Below are positions 1 through 10,317 of a DNA stretch of 64,000 nt, in pieces (position 1 is the stretch's first letter; each line of letters opens with the position of its first letter). The stretch is taken from positions 1 to 64,000 of the forward strand of contig JASGKY010000060.1 in the NCBI GenBank assembly GCA_049840435.1. Direction: 5' to 3'. Position numbers and translations under genes: made by a program. Below the pieces are notes generated by a model. That model made no database searches. It was given only the letters and a program-made list of their open reading frames with translations, and was not told the DNA's origin. This DNA comes from JADLHS01 sp049840435. Lineage in GTDB: Bacteria > Verrucomicrobiota > Verrucomicrobiia > Limisphaerales > JADLHS01.

Positions 1-333
1 ATCGACGGGGATCATCCTCTCAAGGATGAATGTCTCGATCTCTGGCGTGGGATCCGTTCCCACCAGAAGACTACTACGAATAGAAGGAGGGTCAATTTCA
101 TCCTCTAGCCCGACACTTTCGATGATATCTTTCTGCAGCCGTAAAAGCTTCATGGATCGAGTGACCCCAGACTTCCATGCGATGGGAAACGATTGCAAGT
201 CAGGCTCTTGAAGGGCAAGAGAATCATCCACGCGGGCCACCTGAAAAATCATTGAGCCAAACGCGATGAACTCCCCATCTTCATATCGCGTTCCCTCCTC
301 GACCGATTCTTCCAAAAAAGAAGCGAGGCGCAT
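1..333 (-). CDS. Partial Imm33/DUF2185-like protein, N-terminal 111 residues
   Basis: An open frame starts with ATG at 333 on the minus strand and runs off the left window edge without a stop. It reads MRLASFLEESVEEGTRY, then a middle segment with SMKLLRLQKDIIESVGLED, then FILERMIP. The leucine/glutamine-rich 'LRLQ..I.ESVGL' stretch followed by a segment with an 'LR/SLL' motif and 'ILER' resembles immunity-type proteins related to Imm33/DUF2185, whose C-terminal GWF motif would lie outside the window. The family call is from memory of the pattern and is tentative; the coding call is good because the frame is open for 111 codons. A TTG three codons upstream is an alternative start. Confidence 0.55.
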   Translation of the reverse strand, partial: MRLASFLEESVEEGTRYEDGEFIAFGSMIFQVARVDDSLALQEPDLQSFPIAWKSGVTRSMKLLRLQKDIIESVGLEDEIDPPSIRSSLLVGTDPTPEIETFILERMIPVD

Positions 334-552
334 CGATATCAATCTGTGGTATGACTGAATCGAAAACAAGAAGAAACTCTGGGTGCTGATGGCAAGAGCA
401 TTTCGTTGTCAAAACGGAATTCTCTCTCACTTCCAACTCCCCATTAGTCTGTCAATTCTACTATACCGTGATGAACCTACCTGCTAATCCGCTGGCAATG
501 AGCCTTGGCGCTAGTGCGCGGCTGACATCGAATATGAAAAAAACTTGAAGGT
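334..552. other. Intergenic, no gene seen
   Basis: About 220 bases between two minus-strand genes. No convincing reading frame or structured RNA is visible. It should hold the promoter of the partial gene at the left edge. Confidence 0.4.
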
Positions 553-920
553 TTATTCTGCTCGCAAAATCTTCTCCATCTTTCGACCTTTCGCGAGTTC
601 GTCGACTAACTTGTCGAGATACCTGACCTGTTGCGTTAACGGATTTTCAATCTCTTCCACGCGATAGCCGCAGATGACGCCGGTGATCAGGTGCACGTTG
701 GGGTTCAACTTGGCCTGTTGAAAGAATTGTTCAAATGTCGTTTTGGCGGTGATCTGTTTCTGCGGCGAGCCTTTCGTTGAAACCGGTTAGCCAGTTGATC
801 ACTTGATGCAGCTCCTCTTTTGGTTCGGCCTTTCTTTTCAACTTTGGCGACATAATGCGGGTACACGGAAGCGAATGTCATCTCCGCAATTCGCTGATCG
901 TGGTTGTTCGTGCGATTCAT
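553..920 (-). pseudogene. DUF2200 family protein, frameshifted
   Basis: The start at 920 gives MNRTNNHDQRIAEMTFASVY followed by PHYVAKVEKKGRTK, the diagnostic N-terminus of DUF2200. After GRTK an extra A shifts the frame, and EELHQVINWLTGF continues in a second frame. The protein then moves to a third frame for TTFEQFFQQAKLNPN and VICGYRVEEIENPLTQQ, ending with KLVDELAKGRKMEKILRAE and TAA at 553-555. All segments match the order expected for a protein of about 120 residues, so the gene is complete apart from two one-base indels. DUF2200 proteins are small, cytoplasmic and of unknown function. Sequencing error is as likely as true decay because no internal residue looks eroded. Confidence 0.75.
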
Positions 921-1010
921 TGGACATTACTCCGTGAGTCTTTGTGCCTCTGTTTGATAAGAAAGCAGCATACGGACGTTGGCCGATGTTCTCCAGTTGT
1001 CTCTCGCCGC

Positions 1011-1610
1011 CTATGAGTTCCTTCTTTGTTCGTCAAATTGACGAATCGCTGAGATCAGTTCATGCCCTTTATGAAACAGCCCCGATAGAGATTCGTCACC
1101 TGACTTTAGAGCCGCACTCTTCCAGAACTTCAACCGTCGTCACACCAGTTAAACTGACGACATACGAAACGCACGAAGCCCCGTTGCGGCAACGGATAGG
1201 ATACCGTTGATTCAAATGCTTCACCCACACGATCGCCGACATCAATGAAATCCAAGGCAACCTTTTCGCACCGCTTCACTCGTACCCGCTCCAATCAAAC
1301 CACCTCCGTTGCTGAAGTACAGACTTGCGGTTCCATCGTCGACAGCAAGCAATGTCACGATCGCTTGAGGAAGCGAGAATTCCATCAAGACTGCAATCGG
1401 AACCCGTTCGAATCGGCCTTCGCCTTGAATCCAGTCAGAACTCAACTGGAATACATGGTTTCTTAAGTCCACATACGTTTCATTGATTGAATCACTCGAG
1501 TCGTTCACACGCTCTCCTTCGGTTCTTGCCGAACGTGACGCCGACAGCAGAACGCCAATGAGGACAACCTCTTTTAAAGGCGATACCTCACTTCTTCTAC
1601 GTTGCCACAC
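1011..1610 (-). pseudogene. Conserved hypothetical protein, frameshifted three times
   Basis: The N-terminal part reads YVDLRNHVFQLSSDWI, then VLMEFSLPQAIVTLLAVDDG and TASLYFSNGGGLIGAG. One extra A in a run near 1262 breaks the frame. The rest continues in other frames as KVALDFIDVGDRVGEAFEST, YPLPQRGFVRF and finally DESLSGLFHKGHELISAIRQ before TAG at 1011-1013. This is the full layout of a widespread hypothetical family of about 170-200 residues with a 'LYFSNGGG(I/L)IG' signature. Its function is not known to me. The extreme N-terminus (GTG at 1610) is uncertain. Confidence 0.6.
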
Positions 1611-2150
1611 CGAACATACTACCGCAACTGAAAGTAACCCTCACAAGCTTCTATGGCGAGCTTCGTCGCAACCTCGTTTAAGTGATCTTGAGAGACTCGA
1701 GATCACCGCACGGAAGCCGCTTACAGGCAATGCTTTCAAATACAACCAAGGCATCGCCCGCCATCGGTTTGCGACAGTTCAACTCCGCGATGATCCCACG
1801 CAGATTGTCCAACAGCTAGGCTCCTCTTAAGTGCGTTCCACCAATTCGCGAGAGATAGCGGCCATCCTCGAACTACTGATTACTGGCAATTCAAGCATTC
1901 TCGAATCCACCTGTCAGCCATAATGCGGCGCATCGGCTTACTTCCTTCAGGTAAAAACTGTGGCAGACAAGTCCGAACAAGATTCATTCAGAACGTGCTC
2001 ATTGAATCGACAAGTTACGCGGGATAGATTGACGAAGGCTTATCTCTCAGATTGGTCATGGATCGACAACTGATCACGGTTCGCGAGATTCGGATCGTTT
2101 CATGGACTGACTCGAATTCGTTTGTTTGGCTCACGGCGAAAGAAAACGCG
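1611..2150. other. Intergenic, no supported gene
   Basis: About 540 bases. Short frames exist on both strands but none has family features or a ribosome-binding site that persuades me. It probably contains the promoter of the zinc-ribbon gene that starts at 2151. Confidence 0.35.
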
Positions 2151-4403
2151 ATGGCGAGTCGTATCCTGGTTCAGTGCCCAGAATGCTTTACGAAGCTGTC
2201 ATTGCCCGATTCAAATCGACTCGGCAAGAAGATCAAGTGTGGCATTTGCGGTGAAGTCTTTATTGCTGAAGCGTTCGACGACTTTGCTGAGGATTCGAAA
2301 TCTGCAAAGCCGAGCGTCAGGGCCAAACGCAAGCCGGTCACTGGTAAAAGAAAGAACAAAGCCTCGCGGCACGGGAACAATTCTTCACTGATTGTCGCTG
2401 GTGTCATCGCGGTATTGATTCTTATTGGGACGGGTCTTCACTTTGCTGGAGTTTTCCGTGAGAAGCCTCAAGTGGCGCAACCAACACCGATCGAGCCCGC
2501 AGCCGCAGTGCCGACGGTTCAAGTGGTTGAACCTGCGAAGGAAAATCCCGTTGAGCGGAAGTTGGCACTTCGATGGATGCCACCGGAAACGGAATTCGTA
2601 TTGCATCTCAAGATTGCTGAGCTCTGGCGAGCTCCTTTGCTGCGGCCACTGCTTGAAATACCGCCAGTCGTTGAAACTGTCACGGCTTTTCAAAACATCA
2701 CTGGACTGTTACCGACAGATTTAGAAAGTGTGAACGTAGGACTGCCGGAGATACAGGGGCTGCAGGCAATCGCGGGAAGCGCAATGATGGGATTTGCGCC
2801 GACAAGCTTCCCTCCCCAAATGTTAGCGGTCGTACGCACGAGAAAGCCCTTCTCAGGTGACTTGCTGACAAAATCGCTCGTTGAATACAAGCCTGCCTCT
2901 CATAACGGGAAAAACTACTATGAGTCCACGAACGCAGGTGCGATTGCGGTGTGGATTGTCGATTCCACGACGGTCTTGATTGCTGTTCCCGATGTTCTCA
3001 AGGTCGCGATGGATCGCGGAGAGACAGTGCGCCGCGACAAGGAACTGATGGCAATGGAGTCTGATCACCATCTGCTGCTGATTGTGTCGCCAAATAATCC
3101 GCTGGAATTGACCAACGGAATCGAGATGCCACGCGAGGGCGATGATCCTGTGTTACATGAGACAATCACGGCCCTCAAACAGTCACTGTAGGGATTGGAC
3201 TGGCACTGAATGTCCGCGGCGGCGTCGACCTGCAAACACAGATTGGCCTGAAGGACACCGATGCAGTCAGGAAGGTGAAAACGGGAGTCGAAAAATTGAT
3301 TTCGGAGACGAGAAGCCAACTCGACAAATCACAGGCGCCCCGAGCCATCGGTCATTGTCGCACTAGGGAACTTGCTGCTGACCAGTCTGAAAGTCGAAGA
3401 GCGAGTTTCGGCGCTCAAAATATCGGCGAGCATACCGGACTCGGCGCAAGCGAAACTCGAGCGACTTCCCGCCGAATTGATGGTCTACCTGTTTTCAGGG
3501 GGAATAGCACAGGCACCCGCGGAACAGTCGTCCACAACAGATTCTCAAGCGGACGAATCGAATCCTCCGGCGGGTGAGGGCAGTTACGAGAAGCACTTGC
3601 GAGAACAGTTGGAAAAGAGAAAGCTGCAGGCTGTCGTCAAAGCGGATTTTGCAGAAGGCCTGCCGCCTGGTGCAACACTCTCCGTGCAAAGTGGATGGAG
3701 CGATTCATCCTGGTGGCGACCGGACGATACTCGATTCTATCCATTATTCCTGACGCTGAAATTGAAGGAAAAAGACGTTCCCGGGTTATGTGTCATGGGA
3801 AAAGTGAACGTGACGAAAATGACACTCGTCGCTGGTGAGAAATTGAAATTCGCCGATCTCAATCAACCGGCATTCTTCCAAGTATTCAATCAAATCAACT
3901 TCCTGGAAGAACTGAATATCCCCGTCGAACCTTCGTTGAATGGAGGTACAACTCTGGAGGCTCTGGAGGGGACGTTTCAGATGCTCGTCTCGAAATCCTC
4001 GGAAGAGTTTTCGATTCCGCAAGTGACCAGGAAAGCAACCAGGCCAGTGACAGATCCAAAGCTCAAATCAGCCGGCGTCACGCTGAAACTGGGCAAGGAG
4101 GAATTTGCCGGAGACCAGATCGTCAATCTGACGGTCGGTTGGAACGAAGGCTATTTCATTCGCGACGCGACCTTTGATTACGGAAATGGTGACAGCGAGA
4201 CTGGTCGTCCTCTTGCGGGTCTCCATATTGAAGACGGCAAACAAGTGCTCAATTTTCACGCCTTCCAGGATGGATTCAGTTTTTCGGGACGAGAGAACCT
4301 GAAATTTAAGCTGCATAGCGGCGTGGAAAATCGCACAGTTGGTTTCAAATTTTCCAAAGTGCCGCTCCCACCACTGAACACCCGCCCCGCCGAAAAAAAT
4401 TGA
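2151..4403 (+). pseudogene. Zinc-ribbon, single-TM large protein, frameshifted
   Basis: The chosen ATG at 2151 gives MASRILVQCPECFTKLSLPD, with CPEC and CGIC pairs about 24 residues apart forming an MJ0042-type zinc ribbon. A basic stretch follows, then one membrane segment (SSLIVAGVIAVLILIGTGLH). The remaining ~600 residues are a large non-cytoplasmic domain. The frame ends at 3191, continues in a second frame (VGIGLALNVRGGVDLQTQI) and returns as ALGNLLLTSLKVEERVSALK from 3372 to the stop at 4403. Two indels therefore split one ~750-residue protein. This architecture is common among planctomycete proteins of unknown role. The 4403 end, PAEKN plus TGA, is clear. Confidence 0.65.
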
Positions 4404-4932
4404 AGCCCCTTCAGGAGCCAGATAACTTCGTGGTCGAACGATGGCTTGCCTTATCGATCACCTGTACGCAGTTGTCATTGGCAACTCGTCAGAATGTGTC
4501 CACTCGAATCTCATTCGCGAAATGTGGCCGTGATGATTTCTGAGCATTTCTTGAGCAAGGCCTGCCATGCGGAGCGTGGTGGATACTTTAAATCACAACG
4601 AGTGGTACCCAACGGAACATCAGTGAATAACCGGTGGTTGAGATCAAGCGACACCACCGGTGAGCAGGAGAACGGAAAAAATCCGACCCTGGATGAGTCG
4701 CAGCGAGAGATTTTGTTGATGCACCAGGGCCCCGATGATCGAATCAATCCCGAATTGCAATTTTTCTTGAGTCGCAATCGGCGGGCTGTCTTCGGTTTGT
4801 AACTCGACTCCGACCAATCTTCCAAACGTTTGGAAACTTGACCTGCCTTGGCATTGACAGATCTTTAATTTTTATTAAAAATACTTAAAACAAATACAAT
4901 AATATTAAATATTATAAATCGACACCGCAAAT
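4404..4932. other. Intergenic with an extreme AT tract
   Basis: No supported gene. Frames at 4446-4802 (+) and 4511-4825 (-) overlap each other and lack recognisable features. Bases 4864-4919 are almost entirely A and T, far from the surrounding composition, and end just before a possible small frame at 4933. Confidence 0.35.
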
Positions 4933-5097
4933 ATGAGAGACGCAAATGATCAGCAGAAGCAGCGGTTGGAATTGGTTTGGACCGGATGTGCGTTGGATAG
5001 AGGCTGTCGTGTGAGCGTGAGTTCTCGAAAGGTGTCCGATGATGGTTTGGGGATTGTTGATGTTGCCGATTTTCGGGATCTCGTCATTCGGTCATGA
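4933..5097 (+). CDS. Possible 54-residue protein
   Basis: ATG at 4933 opens a 54-codon frame beginning MRDANDQQKQRLELVWTG and stopping with TGA at 5095-5097. It sits directly after the AT-rich tract at 4864-4919, which could act as promoter or UP element. I recognise no family. Low confidence: the support is only the position and the uninterrupted frame. Confidence 0.2.
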   Translation: MRDANDQQKQRLELVWTGCALDRGCRVSVSSRKVSDDGLGIVDVADFRDLVIRS

Positions 5098-5357
5098 ACA
5101 GCCAACTCATATTGATGGGACGGTCATCGAGGCGAAGCATGGAGGGGTCGTCGAAGGGCGGGATGGATCGCTCGGCAAGAGATTTTTTGCAAGATTGGGA
5201 TCGCACGAAAGAGTTCACGAACATGAGCACTCACTTCGAAGTAGCAGAGCGGGTTCGAGAGGATCGAATTCCCGGGAATCTTCTTGCGCGAATGGTGAAT
5301 CCGTCGCGTGATTTGGGCGAACGTGAGTCATCAACAGGGCTCAAACGCTACGTTTAG
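5094..5357 (+). CDS. Hypothetical protein, doubtful
   Basis: An 87-codon frame (MNSQLILMGRSS..., later DFLQDWDRTKEFTNMSTHFE and NLLARMVNPSRD) overlaps the stop of the preceding small frame. Its polar, acidic middle looks protein-like but I cannot assign a family. A second frame at 5039-5311 overlaps it, so at most one is real. Confidence 0.2.
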   Translation: MNSQLILMGRSSRRSMEGSSKGGMDRSARDFLQDWDRTKEFTNMSTHFEVAERVREDRIPGNLLARMVNPSRDLGERESSTGLKRYV

Positions 5358-5695
5358 GGGAAAATGTCAGCAACATGTGCAAATCGAAAACTCTACAAAA
5401 CAAGGAAGATTCACAACATCCGCAGAATCGTCGAAATGCGAAAAGCCTACGATTCAGGGAAGATGATCAACATGCGCAACGGTTTGTGATCGAAAATCGT
5501 GGAGATGACCAGTGGGTGAAAAACGAGCAAAAGAAGAACACTACTGAAAAAACGACGAAGAGCACTGCTGAACTGGGGACAGTTCAGGCAGTGGCACACG
5601 ACAGACAGATGGGTATGAAAAATCTGTTGCTCCGGAATCGGTTACGATTCCGATTGCGAATTGAAAAACGTGACACAATTCCAGGAGCAACAGAA
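5358..5695 (+). other. Upstream region of the IS110-type element
   Basis: An in-frame extension upstream of the transposase start is open but highly charged and without domain features. I read it as the 5' untranslated part of the insertion sequence. A ribosome-binding site (AGGAG at about 5683-5687) sits before the ATG at 5696 and fixes the start there. Confidence 0.35.
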
Positions 5696-6746
5696 ATGAA
5701 ATCGAAGAAAGCGAACAAGGCGTTAGAGGAAGTAATGGTACCTGTTTATGTGGGTTTGGACTACCACTCCGAGACGATTCGAGTTTGTGTGATGGACGAG
5801 AATGGTGATGTGGTGGTGAATCGAAACGCACGGAATGAGGTGGGGGCGGTCGTGGATCTGGTGAAGACCCACCACGGAATTGTTTTGGAAGTGGCGATCG
5901 AGGCGTGCTGTGGGTCGGCCGACTTTGCGTCGAAGTTGTTTGAATCGACTCAATGGAAGATTCGTCTGGCGCATCCGAGCGCGGTGAATCGTTTGAAGGA
6001 AGGTCCTGACAAGACCGACGCGGGGGACGCCTGGCATCTCGCGAACCTTTTGCGAGTGGGTTATCTCCCCGAGGTCTGGTTGGCGGATGAGGCGACGCGG
6101 CAATTGCGTCGTTTGGTCCGGTTTCGCCAGGGGCTGAGTGATCAACGGAAAGATATCAAGCTGCGAATCGGCGCACTGCTGCGTGAGGAACGGATTGAAA
6201 ACACGAGCGGTGGCAACACCTGGACGAAGCCGTGGATGGCGTGGCTGAAGATCGCAAAGTTGGGGGGAACAGTCCCGCTGGGTTCTGGATCGTGAGCTTC
6301 AACGGCTCGAGCAAATCGAGAAGGACATCGCGGATGTGGAACAACGGATGAAGCAGGCCACTGACGGTGACGTGGTGGTTGCGAAGCTAATGGAACAATC
6401 GGGGGTTGGTCTGATCACGGCAGTGGTCATGCGTGCCGTGATTGGTCGGTTCGATCGCTTTCGTTCCGGGAAGCAGTTGGCGTGTTACTGTGGGGTCACT
6501 CCCTGCAATGCTTCCAGCGGGAAACGGCAGGCCGACGCGGGATTGGTTGAATCAGGGAATGACATCCTGCGTCCCATGCTGATTCAATTGGCGAAACGGT
6601 TGCCTCGGCATGAACCCCGCTGGAAAGAATTCCATACGAAGATGAAGCTCAGAAAGGGTGCGAACGTCACATCAGCGGCGATTGCCAACCGATGGCTCAG
6701 GCGGTTGTACCATGAGATGGTCAACCCACCTCAGATCGCGAGTTAA
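5696..6746 (+). pseudogene. IS110-family transposase, frameshifted
   Basis: The N-terminal half carries the DEDD catalytic fold: VYVGLDYHSETIRVCV (first Asp), a Glu in AIEACCG, and KTDAGDAWHLANLLR (last two acidic residues). The C-terminal half is the Transposase_20 domain, with SGVGLITAVVMRAVIGRF and CGVTPCNASSGKRQA including the serine of IS110 enzymes. The halves are in different frames: at about 6262-6268 a run of six G shifts the reading, and five G would restore LGEQSRWVLDRELQ. IS110 elements lack terminal inverted repeats, so the element ends cannot be placed from sequence alone. The transposase is inactive as written. Confidence 0.85.
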
Positions 6747-7242
6747 CCTCATCTCGGGCTCAGCAAACGAGGGACTAAGCCAAACTTTTATCAACAAGGA
6801 GAGACGGCAATCTACGAGAATCATAGAAGGAGGCGATCACGCGGACCCGCGTTGTGAGGGCAAGCTCGAGTGCCACATGGGTGCAGCGGCATCATCAGTT
6901 CACTCGGAACTCAGAATGCCGCGACAACTCGTCAACAGATGGGGCAGCTCTCACACTCTCGAACGATCCACAGGGGCTACGCCCCCCGGCCATCTCGGGG
7001 AAGCGGACGCTCGGATAGAAGAATGGGATTCCCGCGGTGTTTGCCAACGTCCAAAATTCTCAAATATTGTCACTTGACGAGCAATAGATTTTCATAGAAG
7101 TGGCACCCGCGCGGTGGCCTGATTACCAGTCCAAGGTCGACTTCCGTCTCCACCCCGAAACCCCACCGCCCTCTCGCGGTGGTGGTTAAAAGGCCTGTGC
7201 CCTACCAGCCAACGCCATGAGACGCTTCTCGTCAAAAAAACC
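6747..7242. other. IS110 3' flank and intergenic region
   Basis: No gene is supported. The 3' part of the insertion sequence probably reaches into this stretch. A GC-rich hairpin-like run (GGGGCTACGCCCC, about 6973-6985) and the palindromic CCACCGCC...GGTGGTGG around 7164-7187 are the only structures I see. Confidence 0.3.
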
Positions 7243-7370
7243 GAGAACATCCAAATCCACGCAGCACAATTGATGGCCTGAAAGGCCAAAGGAAGACAGC
7301 CCTGAGCAAGCGAGTCATCGAGCACCGCCCAGGGTTGGCGTGTTGAACAGTAAGGGCCCTGACAGGTCAC
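7243..7370 (+). repeat. Dispersed repeat A, copy 1
   Basis: This stretch matches 28000-28130 over its whole length at roughly 85-90 percent by eye, in the same orientation, and its core also recurs at 8704-8750. The core includes TGGCCTGAAAGGCCAA and the segment encoding LAQGCLPLAFQ on the minus strand. It lies directly next to a MITE-like element here, and about 90 bp from one at 28.2 kb. Confidence 0.75.
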
Positions 7371-7538
7371 GCGGCGACGCATTTTCAAACGTAGCCATCT
7401 TGCTCCGCAAGATGAAAGCCGAAGCGAGAACCGATTCCCGAGCGATCGAAGATCGCTTTGCAATTCGGCTTACTTCTCGCGGAGCGAGAAGGCTACTTTC
7501 GGTAGTGCGTAGATCCAAAATGCGTCACTGCGTCGCTG
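7371..7538. mobile_element. MITE-like element, copy 1
   Basis: The 168-bp unit begins GCGGCGACGCATTTT and ends AAAATGCGTCACTGCGTCGC, imperfect terminal inverted repeats. Inside are two short palindromes, CTTGCTCCGCAAG and CTCGCGGAGCGAG. The same unit occurs inverted at 28223-28396, where its terminal repeats are perfect over 23 bp. It encodes no transposase, so it would need one in trans. Confidence 0.65.
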
Positions 7539-7907
7539 TTATGGCAGACAGACCTGAACCCTAATTGAGCGAATCCTCGAGCGTCACCCAGGATGATCGT
7601 CCTCATCAAAATCAAAGTCTCGAAGAGCCGAGGAACGTCAAAAGTTCCTGCCACGAATAGCGATGCCAGACGTGTGAGGACCAATCAAAGTTGATGACGT
7701 CTTGCCACGCTGCCCAACTGCAGTGACAATTCACCGCACGTTTGCCGTCGAATAACTCATCAACCGCGAGGAACATGTGGGATCTACCGTCGTCAGATTA
7801 AGACGCCCTTGGCTCGCGGCAGCTAATGAGTTTGCCGGGAATCCGCTAGGCCTGATTTATGCCGGCAGCCTCCCTGCGAGGCCTGGTGTTGTGGGAGCAT
7901 TTTTTGC
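7539..7907. other. Intergenic, no gene seen
   Basis: About 370 bases between the MITE-like element and the signal peptidase. No family features are visible on either strand. Confidence 0.3.
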
Positions 7908-8660
7908 GTGTTCTTACCACTGGTCGCGTCTACGGTGACTCCACTGCGAATTGGGAGAGTTGGATTCGGACTGATCTTCCTAAGTTTTTTCATTCCCACG
8001 ATCCTGTTTCCCGTAGATGCTTATTTCGTAGCAAGCCGTCGCCGAGATGCTCCACTTCGACCGTACCAGAGATGGTGGGTGTACCTGCTGGCTCGTCGTG
8101 ATCTGCACCGCAAATTACCTCGTTGGACAGGCGATTCACTCGTTTGTTGTCGAAGGTTTTTTTGTTCCGACACGAGTGATGTCACCAACAATCAGTCCCG
8201 GCGACTGCATTCTCGTCGAGAACTCTGGTGGGGGCCGAAAAATTTGCAGCCAAATGACATCGTCGTGTTTCGAAGCCCGCAGACGGATTCTCATCCAGTC
8301 GTCATGCGAGTTGTCGGACTTCCGGGCGACCGAATTGAGATCGCTGATGAAAAGGTCCTACTCGATGGGGAAGAATGGCCAGACTCGCATGCACTTTTCG
8401 ATCAAGACGCTGAGAAACATCCAATGCTCTCAGATTACGGACCGACCACGATTCCTTCGGACTGTTTCTTCGGCTTGGGTGATAATCGCCGTCGGAGCAA
8501 GGACAGTCGTGCATTCGGACCAGTTCCGTTATCGAGCCTTATTGGAAAGGCTCGAATGATCTATTGGTCTCGGGAACAAAAGCGTCCCGATCCACAGGAT
8601 TCATCTCAGGCTGAAGCAGGGAAAATCGGTTGGGAACGCATCGGCATGCGTCTTGATTGA
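7908..8660 (+). pseudogene. Signal peptidase I (S26), frameshifted, catalytic Lys absent
   Basis: Three frame segments form one protein. The first holds a membrane segment (RVGFGLIFLSFFIPTILF). The second holds LVVICTANYLVGQAIHSFVV and FFVPTRVMSPTISPGDCILV, which is box B with the catalytic serine in MSPT. The third holds NDIVVFRSPQ, VVMRVVGLPGDRIEIADEK and the box E motif FGLGDNRRRSKDSRAFGPVP. The family function is removal of signal peptides outside the membrane using a Ser/Lys dyad. In box D the lysine normally preceding RxVGLPGD is methionine here (VMRVVG), so even a frame-corrected enzyme may be inactive. Frame changes lie near 8085 and 8225. Confidence 0.75.
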
Positions 8661-8703
8661 ACCTCAATCGGCTGAACAAAACGTTCGTGGCATCTTTTCC
8701 CAA

Positions 8704-8750
8704 CTGAAAGGCCAAAGGAAGGCAGCCTTGGGCAAGCGTGACGTCAAGCA
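8704..8750 (+). repeat. Dispersed repeat A, core fragment
   Basis: CTGAAAGGCCAAAGGAAGGC and the following GGGCAAGCG match the core of the longer copies at 7243-7370 and 28000-28130, same orientation. It follows the signal peptidase stop by about 45 bases. Confidence 0.6.
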
Positions 8751-9141
8751 GCAACCAATCTTGTGCAGTTTTCTGACCGCAGCTAGAAACGTTCTGGAAA
8801 CTGAGACATGAGGTTGCCTGTCCCTTGAAATGGATCTTACGGATGTCTCGACGAGAGCATTTTTGCGACGCTGACGAACAGAAAACGCCACCTTCTCGCA
8901 AATTCTCGTCGTCGCGTTTCACATCGCAGTTCATGGCGATGACAACCGCTCTTGGCCCTGATCATCGCGTCGATCCGAATGGTCGGTTCCTTCAATTCGT
9001 GCGGCGGTGATCTTGCTTTACCTTGCATGATTGAGCCCGTCAGAACTCCTGAAGCGACTGAAAGCGAGATCGGCCCATCGACGGTGCCACCAGAATGACT
9101 CGCCGGAATTAGCCACTCACGAAGATGACGGCACAAGTTTG
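8751..9141. other. Intergenic, no supported gene
   Basis: About 390 bases with only short overlapping frames on both strands. None shows domain features. Confidence 0.3.
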
Positions 9142-9643
9142 ATGATGGGAAACAACCAGCGAGTTGCCGAACGAATTTTCGAAGTTTTAATGACCACCAA
9201 ATTCAATGAATACGAGATCGGTATCAGGTTTTCTAACGGCACGATGTGGCTTGAGGGAACGGTGTGCGATGAAGTCGAGAGGTCGGAAGTCGCTCAACTT
9301 TTGTCAACTGTTCCCGAAGTCAAGTCGGTGATAAACGAACTGTTGTGCGATCCGAATATCCTCAAGACTCGCGAAGTTCAATCCAGGATTTGCGAGAAGA
9401 TCAGCAGGAGAATTCTATCCAGCAAATACGCGTGCTATCACACCACTCTGACGACGTATCAGGATCGAGTGACCATCTCGGGAACGGTGTGTACTGAAAG
9501 GAGCGGGAGGAAATTGGACAGATTTGTTGGAAGTCACACTCGGAGTTCGATCCGTCGACAATCAACTGCAGTGCGACCCGGAAGCGGAAAAGCGACCAGA
9601 GGGATGGGTTGAATTGCTCCGCAAACTTCGGCAAATGCGATGA
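9142..9643 (+). pseudogene. BON-domain protein, frameshifted at its end
   Basis: From ATG 9142 the frame gives a first BON domain (NQRVAERIFEVL, then NGTMWLEGTVCDEVERSEVA and VPEVKSVINELL) and a second, RICEKISRRIL followed by DRVTISGTVC. BON domains are about 60 residues and are thought to bind phospholipid or ligands at the cell envelope. After GTVCTE the frame shifts near 9500 and continues as LLEVTLGVRSVDNQLQC and WVELLRKLRQMR with TGA at 9641-9643. The domain identity is fairly secure from the glycine/valine pattern; the partner is unknown. Confidence 0.6.
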
Positions 9644-9838
9644 CGTTTGTGCGCTAGCCTAGTCGGGAAAAAAGCTGGCAGAGATCGTCTGCTGTCCATG
9701 AATTGATAGAGGAGTCGACAGGCCCTGGAAGAAGAAAGGGTGGCAGGAATTTTATTCAACTCCTGATCAAGACAGAGACCGACTTGACTTAGTGCATGGA
9801 CAGTCTGGAAAATCATAAGCACAAGTCGGTATGAGTCA

Positions 9839-10280
9839 GTGCCTGTAAGGGAGGCGATTCAATGGGGCAAATTCTTCCAAGGTTGGCGACTGAGAGCAGT
9901 CTTCGTGATGCTTGCTGTAGTGGTAGTTGCAGGCCTGATCATTCTGAAAATCGGGAGAGACTGTATCGCTGACAAACGCCTCACCTGCCATTGTCAAAGC
10001 GTCGGTTGGACGGTCTGTTGGAATTACCGGTACTTGGAGTATTAGCAAAGGAAGCAAACATGATTGTGGCAAAAAATCTGACGGCTTACGTTTTCGGCAA
10101 GCATCCCCTGGTTCTGGGAGCCAAGTCAAAGTCACGGGCATTCTCAGGGAGTACGACAAGAGAGGTACCTACTGCGAGCATCAAATACAGTATCGTGGCG
10201 GCGAAGTGCGAAGCTATCACGCAAGGAAAAACGACAACCGCTGCAACACAATGATCCATCACTTCTCAAATTCAGATTAA
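9839..10280 (+). pseudogene. Small membrane-anchored protein, frameshifted
   Basis: The N-terminus has one membrane segment (RAVFVMLAVVVVAGLIILKI). Near 9960 the frame changes and an uninterrupted second segment runs to TAA at 10278-10280 with SPAIVKASVGRSVGITGTWS, GSGSQVKVTGILREYDKRG and YCEHQIQYRGGEVRSY. The 'GITGTW...VKVTG.L' pattern suggests a small beta-barrel domain. I do not recognise the family. Start ATG 9839 is provisional. Confidence 0.45.
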
Positions 10281-10317
10281 CAAAGCGACTGAGCTGCTCG
10301 CCGGAATCCCTGAGAAA

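Noticed and set aside
6255..6290. Programmed frameshifting in the IS110 transposase
   Set aside because: IS110 enzymes are normally made from one frame, and neighbouring genes show similar homopolymer shifts, so mutation or error is more likely.
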